DNA from: Clostridiales bacterium
GTDB lineage: Bacteria; Bacillota; Clostridia; Lachnospirales; Lachnospiraceae
Assembly (NCBI GenBank): GCA_015655075.1
Contig: JAATFT010000073.1
Span: 1 to 62,600, forward strand
DNA: 62,600 nt
Direction of reading: 5' to 3'
This document shows positions 26,112 through 33,302 of the stretch, piece by piece. The first letter of the stretch is position 1. Every line of letters starts with the position of its first letter. The translations under genes and the position numbers were made by a program. The notes under the pieces are model-generated. The model had not been told where the DNA came from, did not search any database, and saw only the letters and a list, made by a program, of their open reading frames with translations.

Positions 26112-27087
26112 ATTGTTATTAAAGATTGAGAATCTTACACGGAATTTTCCCGTCGGTACCCCAAGCCCCGGGAAGAGTAAAAATGTCCTGGCCGTAGATA
26201 ATTTAAGCCTTGAGATATATCAAGGTGAAACGTTGGGGCTGGTGGGGGAATCCGGCTGCGGCAAATCTACGCTGGCTTTGACTATTGCAGGTTTTTTGAA
26301 TCCTTCCCAGGGGAAAATTTATTTTGAGGGAAAAGATTTGTCCTCCCGCAAAGTCAGAAAGTCGTGCAGGACAGAGATCCAGATGGTATTTCAGGATTCC
26401 TATTCTTCCCTGAATCCACGGAAAAATATATATTCCATTCTTGCGGAACCCCTGCGGATTAACCGTCTTGCAACAAAAAAAGATGTAGCGGAAAAGGTGT
26501 ATAAATTATTGGAAAGCGTAGGGCTGCCAAGGCACTATACAGGTAAATATCCCGGAGAATTATCAGGAGGGGAGAGGCAGAGGGTAAATATTGCCAGGGC
26601 CATATCATTAAAACCAAAATTAATCGTGTGTGACGAACCGGTTTCAGCTCTGGATTTATCGGTGCAGGCCCAGGTTCTGAATCTTTTGGCAGACTTACAG
26701 AAGGAATATAATTTAACCTATTTGTTTATTGCCCATGGGCTGGGAAACGTGCAGTATATCAGTGACAGGATTGCGGTAATGTATCTGGGCGGCATCGTGG
26801 AAATCGGCACTTCAGAAGAAATATTCACTCACGCCTTACATCCGTACACCGAAGCGTTTTTAAACGCCTCCCCGGTACCGGATCCTAAATACCGGAGGGA
26901 AATACATAATATATTGTGCGAGGAAGCGGCGGATGCCCTTAAGACGGTGTCCGGCTGTAAATTCTATGGCAGATGCCAGTATGCAAGCGGACATTGTAAA
27001 GAAAACGTGCCTAAGTTAAGATTTGTACAAGAGGGCAATACAAGTCATGCGTGTGCCTGCTTTTTATATGAAAAATTTTTATATTAA
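26086..27087 (+). CDS. Oligopeptide ABC transporter ATPase (OppF/DppF-like)
   Basis: About 333 residues, with Walker A GESGCGKSTLA, signature LSGGERQR and Walker B LIVCDEPVSALD. The C-terminal SGCKFYGRCQYASGHC cluster matches OppF-type proteins. In place of the usual switch-region THD it reads IAHGLGNVQYISDRI, so the residue after the histidine is Gly rather than Asp. I chose the ATG at 26086 with GGAAGG upstream; the frame is open from 26056. Confidence 0.9.
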   Translation: MGVTRNSSELLLKIENLTRNFPVGTPSPGKSKNVLAVDNLSLEIYQGETLGLVGESGCGKSTLALTIAGFLNPSQGKIYFEGKDLSSRKVRKSCRTEIQMVFQDSYSSLNPRKNIYSILAEPLRINRLATKKDVAEKVYKLLESVGLPRHYTGKYPGELSGGERQRVNIARAISLKPKLIVCDEPVSALDLSVQAQVLNLLADLQKEYNLTYLFIAHGLGNVQYISDRIAVMYLGGIVEIGTSEEIFTHALHPYTEAFLNASPVPDPKYRREIHNILCEEAADALKTVSGCKFYGRCQYASGHCKENVPKLRFVQEGNTSHACACFLYEKFLY

Positions 27088-27181
27088 AAATATGAGAGGA
27101 CATAGGTCAGGTAAGCTTGAGAGTTTTCTTTAAAACATTTGATACAGACAATTCGCCGAATTTGGAAGGCAGGGTTTAATA

Positions 27182-28102
27182 ATGAAAAAATATATAATAA
27201 AAAGAATTACTACGGCTGTTATCCTTATATTTTTTATATCCGTCATTAATTTTATCCTTATCAACCTGGTTCCGGGAGATCCGGTGGATATGCTGGTAGA
27301 CCCTAATATGTCGGCTGAAAGTATTCGGGTAAGAAAAGAAGCACTGGGATTAAATGATAACCCTGCGGTCCGTTACTTAAAATGGATGGCCATGCTTTTA
27401 CAGGGAGATTTCGGATATTCCATGACCACCTTTGCACCGGTTGGGGAGGTACTGAAGGAAAGGGCGGGAGCCACACTTGTTTTAATGGGGACAGCCCTTA
27501 TAGCAGGAATAGCAATAGCAATTCCCGTGGGAGTATTCAGTGCCGCAAACCGTTTTACCAAAAGGGACGAGATCATTACCCTGGGGTCATTGATTGGTAT
27601 TTCCATTCCTGATTTTGTATTTGCTCTGGCATTTATTTATATTTTTGCCGTAAAACTGCACCTGTTCCCTTCCAGCGGAAGAGACGGTCCCATTCATTTA
27701 GTCCTGCCTGTTATGACGCTGGCGGTAGGCATTGCAGCCAACGAAATACGGTATGTGCGTTCTGCGGTTATAGAAACCTTAAACCAGGACTATCTGCGGA
27801 CTGCGGCAGCCAAAGGACTAAGCGGTCGAAGAATCGTGTGGGTACATGCCTTACGCAATGCGTCAACTACGATCGTAAGCGTTACGGGAATGCAATTTGC
27901 AACTATTTTAGGCGGGGCGGTGGTAGTGGAACAAATTTTTTCCTGGCCGGGATTGGGACAGTTAATGTACCAGTCCGTAGTGCAGCGGGATTATAATACG
28001 CTGATGGCTATCAATCTGATATCGGCTATTTCAGTCCTTCTCATTAATTTATTGACAGATATTATTTATACCATAGCGGATCCAAGGGTTACCTATGAAT
28101 GA
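27182..28102 (+). CDS. Oligopeptide ABC transporter permease (OppB/DppB-like)
   Basis: A 306-residue six-segment membrane protein. It starts YIIKRITTAVILIFFISVIN, with LVPGDPVDML just after the first segment and the EAA loop DYLRTAAAKGLSGRRIVWVH. The ending IVYTIADPRVTYE-like sequence is typical. It overlaps the next permease gene by 8 bases. Confidence 0.9.
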   Translation: MKKYIIKRITTAVILIFFISVINFILINLVPGDPVDMLVDPNMSAESIRVRKEALGLNDNPAVRYLKWMAMLLQGDFGYSMTTFAPVGEVLKERAGATLVLMGTALIAGIAIAIPVGVFSAANRFTKRDEIITLGSLIGISIPDFVFALAFIYIFAVKLHLFPSSGRDGPIHLVLPVMTLAVGIAANEIRYVRSAVIETLNQDYLRTAAAKGLSGRRIVWVHALRNASTTIVSVTGMQFATILGGAVVVEQIFSWPGLGQLMYQSVVQRDYNTLMAINLISAISVLLINLLTDIIYTIADPRVTYE

Positions 28103-28979
28103 AGGGAAGTGGGCGGATGTGACAAAGAAAATAAAAACAAGAGAATACCGGGGAATCTCCAGGTTTTTCCGAAGAAAGCGTACCATTTTCGGTTTAGTTA
28201 TTCTCGGAATGTTAATTTTTCTTTCGATTTTTGCTCCCTGCCTGTCGGGTAATGATCCTTATTTCATGACGGAAGAATTCGGCGCGGCGCCGTCAAAAGA
28301 ACATCTTTTGGGAACCGATATGATAGGAAGGGATACCTTAAGCCGGTTAATCTACGCTGCGAGGGTGTCTTTGACGGTCGGGTTCGGAACGACATTCATC
28401 AGTGTGGCCGTGGGGTTATGCTTAGGTTTGCTGGCAGGTTATTTTGGAGGGATTACGGATAGTATTATTATGAGACTGGTTGATATCCTCATGACTTTTC
28501 CGCCGATGATTCTGGTGTTAGTCATTGCGGGAATTGCAAAGCCCGGTCTGATTACTATTATAGTCACCCTGGGACTTATCGGGTGGACCTATCTGGCAAG
28601 GCTGGTAAGGGGAAATGTTCTTACCATAAAGGAACTTAACTTTGTAAAAGCGGCGGTAATGGCCGGTTACAGCAAGAGAAAAATCCTCTTTTCCCAGATA
28701 ATGCCCAATGTTATGGCACCGGTACTGGTGAACGCCACTTTTAAAGTGGCGGGGACAATTGTAACGGAAGCCTCCTTAAGTTTCCTGGGACTGGGAGTTC
28801 AGCCCCCTACGGCAAGCTGGGGAAATATGTTAAGCGATGCAAAATCATTGACCGTATTGACTTCCAAACCCTGGCTGTGGATTCCTGCCAGTGTTATGCT
28901 TTTACTTACGGTAGTCGCATTTAACTTTGTAGGAGAGGGATTAAGGGATGCTTTGGATCCGTCCACGGAAATGGAATAA
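28095..28979 (+). CDS. Oligopeptide ABC transporter permease (OppC/DppC-like)
   Basis: A 294-residue permease with the OppC N-terminal segment (RRKRTIFGLVILGMLIFL), the LLGTDMIGRDTLSRLIYAAR motif, an EAA-type loop (NFVKAAVMAGYSKRKILF) and the SFLGLGVQPPTASWGNML signature. It pairs with the preceding OppB-like protein. An internal GTG at 28119 with GGGAAG upstream is an alternative start. Confidence 0.9.
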   Translation: MNEGKWADVTKKIKTREYRGISRFFRRKRTIFGLVILGMLIFLSIFAPCLSGNDPYFMTEEFGAAPSKEHLLGTDMIGRDTLSRLIYAARVSLTVGFGTTFISVAVGLCLGLLAGYFGGITDSIIMRLVDILMTFPPMILVLVIAGIAKPGLITIIVTLGLIGWTYLARLVRGNVLTIKELNFVKAAVMAGYSKRKILFSQIMPNVMAPVLVNATFKVAGTIVTEASLSFLGLGVQPPTASWGNMLSDAKSLTVLTSKPWLWIPASVMLLLTVVAFNFVGEGLRDALDPSTEME

Positions 28980-28998
28980 CCCCTGAAAGGAGCAGGAA

Positions 28999-30177
28999 AT
29001 GAAAAATACCTTTGTAATGGAAGACGTCTCTATTTTTACAGGAGGCGGAGATATTATTGAAAACGGAGCAATTTACATAGAGAAGGGAATTGTAAAAGAC
29101 ATAGGAAAAGGAAAGAAGACAGGTGGCGTGCCGGTTATATCGGGAAAGGGCAGATGGATTACGCCGGGATTTATCAATGCCCATGTACATGTCATTATGG
29201 AACCGAAAGATCCGGACAGTAATATAAGGGTGGAAACTCCCCAAAGAAGGACGGTTCGGGCCGTGGAAAACCTGAAAAAATACCTATATTCCGGGATCAC
29301 TTATATCCGTGATGCAGGAGGGCCGGATTACGCCAATATTGAAGCAGAAAAGTGCTTAAGAGAAGGCATCATAGAAGGTCCGGGCATGCTGACACCGGTC
29401 CGGGCCTTAAGCATTACCGGCGGTCATGGAAAGCAGTGGGCCAGAATATGCGACGGAAAAGAAGAGGTAAGAAAGGCCGCGCGGGAAATGGTGGCGGCGG
29501 GAGCCGATGTTATTAAAGTCATAGCTTCCAATACGGAAACGGATGAATTCATGTTAACCCAGGAGGAGATCCGTATGGCGGTGGAGGAAGCGGGCAGGGC
29601 GGGAAAGAAAACAATGGCCCACGCCACCAGTCTAAGGGGAATCCGCAATGCGGTCCTGGCAGGGATAGAGTCCATCGAGCACGCTTCCAGGCTGGATGAT
29701 GCCATAATAGAAGAAATCTTAAAAAGAAATGTGTATATTGTCCCCACCTTAAGTGCCTCTTATTTCAGCCTGGAGTATTACAGACAGGCAGGATATCCGG
29801 AGGAGTTTATAGCACAAAGAGAAGCTTCGTGGGAAAAATCAGTTGAAAGCTTTAAAAAAGCATTAAAGGCGGGCGTAAAGATTGCTTTCGGAACGGATTC
29901 GGGCACCCGCAATAATTTACATGAGAAAAGCCTTTATGAACTGGTTCTCATGGTACGTCATGGAATGACTCAGGAACAGGCCCTGACATCCGCCACAAAA
30001 ACGGCGGCCGAACTCCTTGGTATTGAGGGGGATTACGGGACTTTAAAGGCAGGTAAAAAAGCGGACTTTGTAGTATTTGAATCAAATCCGTTAGAGAATA
30101 TTGAAATAGTAATGAAGCCGCTGGAAATATATCAGGGCGGAAGAAATATCTTAAGGGAAAATAAATATTATAATTAA
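28999..30177 (+). CDS. Metal-dependent amidohydrolase (imidazolonepropionase/prolidase-like)
   Basis: A 392-residue amidohydrolase with the metal motif H62-x-H64 (INAHVHV). The bridging lysine is in GADVIKVIAS, further histidines in AHATS and IEHASR, and the catalytic aspartate in FGTDSG. The ending GTLKAGKKADFVVFESNPLE is typical of the urease-related superfamily. Sub-family relatives cleave N-acylated amino acids, prolyl dipeptides or cyclic imides. There is no signal peptide, so it should act on what the adjacent importer brings in. AAAGGAGCAGG precedes the ATG. Confidence 0.85.
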   Translation: MKNTFVMEDVSIFTGGGDIIENGAIYIEKGIVKDIGKGKKTGGVPVISGKGRWITPGFINAHVHVIMEPKDPDSNIRVETPQRRTVRAVENLKKYLYSGITYIRDAGGPDYANIEAEKCLREGIIEGPGMLTPVRALSITGGHGKQWARICDGKEEVRKAAREMVAAGADVIKVIASNTETDEFMLTQEEIRMAVEEAGRAGKKTMAHATSLRGIRNAVLAGIESIEHASRLDDAIIEEILKRNVYIVPTLSASYFSLEYYRQAGYPEEFIAQREASWEKSVESFKKALKAGVKIAFGTDSGTRNNLHEKSLYELVLMVRHGMTQEQALTSATKTAAELLGIEGDYGTLKAGKKADFVVFESNPLENIEIVMKPLEIYQGGRNILRENKYYN

Positions 30178-30261
30178 TATTAAAATAAACATATAATGAG
30201 GGACTGCTGTAAAACAGGTAAATTAAAAATTTGCAGCACCCCCGGAAAGAAAGAATCATTT

Positions 30262-30597
30262 ATGAGTAAATCAATCCGATTACAGGATGCAACACCGGAA
30301 AAATTCAGCGATACCATTACAACCTATCGTCTCCTTACGGAGAAGCTTGGGACCACCAACGGATTCAGTGCGGGCGTAACAATCTTTTCCTCCGATGAAT
30401 ATAACGCGCCGGGCACCCATAAGGACCAGGAAGGGTTTTTCGTATTGGAAGGAAGAGGTTACGCCCTTGTAGGCGGAGAAGAAATCCGTCTGGAAGAGGG
30501 AACGGCATTTTATGTGGGAAAAGGAATCACCCATTCTATTAAAAAAGATAAGAACGTGAAAGAAATTAAGGTAGTATGGTTCCACGGAGCAGCATAA
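30262..30597 (+). CDS. Small cupin-domain protein
   Basis: A 111-residue single-cupin protein. It has the first cupin motif (APGTHKDQEGFFVLEGRG) with one histidine and one glutamate, and a second motif (EEGTAFYVGKGITHSIKK) with the distal histidine. It could bind a metal and act as an isomerase, dioxygenase or sensor. I chose the ATG at 30262, since the frame from 30196 has no ribosome site. It is the last gene before a strong terminator, so it closes the UGSC operon. Confidence 0.8.
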   Translation: MSKSIRLQDATPEKFSDTITTYRLLTEKLGTTNGFSAGVTIFSSDEYNAPGTHKDQEGFFVLEGRGYALVGGEEIRLEEGTAFYVGKGITHSIKKDKNVKEIKVVWFHGAA

Positions 30598-30657
30598 GCA
30601 TCAGCAATAAGTAAGAATAAGTAGTAAGTATGAATAGTGATAAGTAATACCGGTCTG

Positions 30658-30709
30658 AGAATCTGTCCCGGTGGTACGGAAGAATCCGTCCCCGGACAGA
30701 TTCTTTTTT
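30658..30709 (+). terminator. Intrinsic terminator of the UGSC/Opp operon
   Basis: AGAATCTGTCC (30658-30668) pairs with GGACAGATTCT (30694-30704) and runs into six T residues. A smaller hairpin ACGGA-agaa-TCCGT sits in the loop. A further imperfect hairpin follows at ~30709-30740. Together they end the transcript after the cupin gene. Confidence 0.85.
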
Positions 30710-30755
30710 ATCGAATAGGAAATTGCGTCCTATCCGATAAAAAGTCTTCCAGGCG

Positions 30756-30870
30756 GGATGCGCATGATACGCCAGAGGATAAGAAAAGAAAATAATAAAC
30801 TTTGGTAAGCTCTGGGGCATTTATTAATAAGAAAGGCAATAACCTTCCGTTTAGAAAAATTTGAATATAA
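30756..30870 (+). repeat. Copy of dgt upstream and downstream flanks, with dgt absent
   Basis: The first part (GCGCATGATACGCC, then AGAGGATAA and AAACTTTGGTA) resembles 40701-40766 just before dgt. The second part, starting CTGGGGCATTTATTAATAAG, matches the last codons and downstream DNA of dgt (41849-41902) at most positions. In this locus the halves are adjacent; at the dgt locus the 1.05-kb gene stands between them. The rest of the gap up to 31029 is AT-rich with no gene. Confidence 0.65.
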
Positions 30871-31029
30871 AATAAATACATAATAAGGGGAGTGTATAAA
30901 GAAACCGGAGAAATAATAATTGTTTTTGAATATCTATAATGGTAAAATTAAGAAAATATAAGGATAATTAGTTATTATTTTTTTGAAGTTTAATTATTTT
31001 ATTAATTTTATCTATTGAAAGGGTATTGT

Positions 31030-31713
31030 ATGAGACTATTAATGATTGAGGATGATGAAGAACTATGTGAGGCAGTAGCCGTTCATTTAAAAAAAGAAGG
31101 GTATGAGCTGGATATTTGCCATAATGGGGAGGAGGTATCCTATTATCTGTCCGGTTTTACCCACGATGTAATTATATTGGACCGAATGCTGCCAGGTGTT
31201 GACGGATTGACAATCTTAGAAAATATACGCAGTCATGGGAATACAACACCGGTTATTATGGTAACTGCCATGAATGGAATCTATGACAGAATAGACGGAT
31301 TAGACAAAGGTGCGGACGATTATTTAGTAAAACCTTTTGAGGTTTTGGAATTACAGGCCAGAATCCGGGCAATTCTAAGGAGGCCGCGTAAAATAGAGAG
31401 TCCGGGTGTCCTTCATTTCCAGGATATTGAGTTAAATACCAATACCTGTGTAGCAGCCTGCAAAGAGAAAAGTGTGTCTTTATCGAAAAGAGAGGGGGCA
31501 TTATTGGAGTTTTTTCTTCTGCACAAGGAACAGATTTTAACAAGGGAGCAGATACTAAGCAGGGTATGGGGGCTGGACTCCTTTGTAGAGGATGGCAATA
31601 TTGATAATTACATATTCTTTCTTAGGAGAAGGCTTAAGGCACTTGATACAAAAGTAGGTATTAAAACAGTACATGGCATAGGTTATCGATTGGAGAGTAA
31701 TGAACATGCTTAA
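31030..31713 (+). CDS. OmpR/PhoB-family response regulator
   Basis: A receiver domain (phosphoacceptor D51 in VIILDRMLPGVDG, lysine in YLVKPFE) is joined to a winged-helix DNA-binding domain (LSKREGALLEFFLLHKEQIL, GIKTVHGIGYRLE). I chose the ATG at 31030, since the frame-opening TTG at 31015 overlaps the ribosome site GAAAGGG. The kinase gene overlaps its 3' end by 14 bases. It probably controls the binding-protein/adaptor genes downstream. Confidence 0.9.
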   Translation: MRLLMIEDDEELCEAVAVHLKKEGYELDICHNGEEVSYYLSGFTHDVIILDRMLPGVDGLTILENIRSHGNTTPVIMVTAMNGIYDRIDGLDKGADDYLVKPFEVLELQARIRAILRRPRKIESPGVLHFQDIELNTNTCVAACKEKSVSLSKREGALLEFFLLHKEQILTREQILSRVWGLDSFVEDGNIDNYIFFLRRRLKALDTKVGIKTVHGIGYRLESNEHA

Positions 31714-32998
31714 TTCTATAAGAAAGAGGTTGATTTTATTATATACCTGTTCTACCGGTCTTATTTTAACGGCGGTATTAATTTTTGTATCGGTTATTAC
31801 GGACCAGCAGTTATTAAGGAGTCAGGTTAATGCCTTTCAAAATAATTTTTTAACCATAAATCAAAATGTACAGATGAATAATGAAATCAGTAATTTATGG
31901 ATGGCAGAGATGGAAACCAAGAATCATTTAATTATCCATATTGAAGATAATGGCACCCCCTTTATATTTAAGGGTTCCTGGCAGGCTCCTACAAAACGGC
32001 TTATACTGGTTAACAAAGTAAAGGAGCTGGCACTTAAGGATAATATCAATACAAATATCCGGCCCATTTCCCTCAATGAAGTACAAAGTCAGAGATACAA
32101 GCTTAAGGGTAATAAAAATGACCGGTATCTGGGTGAAGTTTTTGTGGTACCGATCGGCAAAGGATTTCGAAGTGTTGTGGTTCTCCAGTACATATCAGGA
32201 AATGTGTATTCAGTCCTGAAACAAAGGCTGTTATTGGTTTTTCTGGATTTCCTGGGGATAGCTGCATTATTTTTTGTAAGCAGATGGATGGTGAGCAAAT
32301 CCTTAAAACCGGCGGAAGAAAGCCGAAGGCGGCAGACAGAATTTATTGCGGCAGCGTCCCATGAATTAAAATCCCCCCTGGCTGTGATACGGGCTAATGC
32401 ATCTGCCTTAATGGTGGAACCGGAGAGGGCTGAGCATTTTACTAAAGGTATTGATGAGGAATGTAAGCGTTTGTCTGCCCTGATAGAGGACATGTTATTA
32501 ATAGCATCTGTGGATGCAAAGAGCTGGAAAATCAAAAAAGAAATAATGGATATGGACACCTTATTGATTGAAGTTTATGATTTATTTTATCCATATTGCA
32601 GGGAGCAGGGGAGGGAACTAAAGCTCAAGCTTCAGGATGAAATGCTGCCGAAAGTGGAAGGCGACAGAGAACGTTTAAAACAGATTTTGGCGGTTCTTAT
32701 AGATAATGCGGTAACCTATACGGTGGAAAGGGACACCATCCTGATTCGGGGATACAGCAGGAAAAACCGTTTGTGGCTTGAAGTTGAAGATCATGGGGCA
32801 GGTGTTTCACAGGATAAAAAGAAAGAAGTTTTTGAAAGATTTTACCGGGAAGATAAATCCAGAAAAGATAAAAATCATTTCGGCCTGGGACTTAGTATAG
32901 CCAGGGAACTTGTGGAACTCCATGGGGGCAGCATATCCATAAAGGATACAGCCGGCGGCGGAGCAACCTTTATAATTGGATTACCAATTTATAAATGA
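31700..32998 (+). CDS. Sensor histidine kinase
   Basis: A 432-residue kinase. It has an N-terminal membrane segment (~10-32), an extracytoplasmic sensor region (~33-175), a second membrane segment (~177-196), a HisKA phosphoacceptor helix with H221 in AASHELKSPLAVI, and a HATPase domain (LIDNAVTY, DHGAGVS, HFGLGLSIARELVELHGG). A HAMP domain is not evident. An ATG two codons later is an equally good start. It is partnered with the preceding regulator. Confidence 0.9.
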   Translation: MNMLNSIRKRLILLYTCSTGLILTAVLIFVSVITDQQLLRSQVNAFQNNFLTINQNVQMNNEISNLWMAEMETKNHLIIHIEDNGTPFIFKGSWQAPTKRLILVNKVKELALKDNINTNIRPISLNEVQSQRYKLKGNKNDRYLGEVFVVPIGKGFRSVVVLQYISGNVYSVLKQRLLLVFLDFLGIAALFFVSRWMVSKSLKPAEESRRRQTEFIAAASHELKSPLAVIRANASALMVEPERAEHFTKGIDEECKRLSALIEDMLLIASVDAKSWKIKKEIMDMDTLLIEVYDLFYPYCREQGRELKLKLQDEMLPKVEGDRERLKQILAVLIDNAVTYTVERDTILIRGYSRKNRLWLEVEDHGAGVSQDKKKEVFERFYREDKSRKDKNHFGLGLSIARELVELHGGSISIKDTAGGGATFIIGLPIYK

Positions 32999-33092
32999 CG
33001 GTAAAAAAGAGGTGAATGAAATTATAATTTAAAATGGAATGTGACAAAAATATAAAATGAATTCAAGTATTAAAAAAACATGATACTGTAAC

Positions 33093-33133
33093 AGCCAAAT
33101 ATAATGCAGCCATATCCTGTGTTTTATTTGGCT
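33093..33133 (+). terminator. Possible weak terminator after the kinase gene
   Basis: AGCCAAATA (33093-33101) pairs with TATTTGGCT (33125-33133) across a 23-base loop. A T-run (CCGTTTTT) follows only 10 bases later. It separates the kinase gene from the binding-protein gene; the ~300-base gap holds no ORF and presumably contains the regulated promoter. Confidence 0.45.
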
Positions 33134-33302
33134 TTCATATTGCCGTTTTTAAAATATCTATGCTATTTATGGTTCATAAAAAATGCAGGAATTATTGTAA
33201 CTATTCAGCCGCCGGTTCCGTTAATTATTTATTTAAAGATTTTTTAGAGATTTTCCTGTTATGCTGAATATAAAAAGAATAAGAAATCTGGAGGAATATA
33301 AA

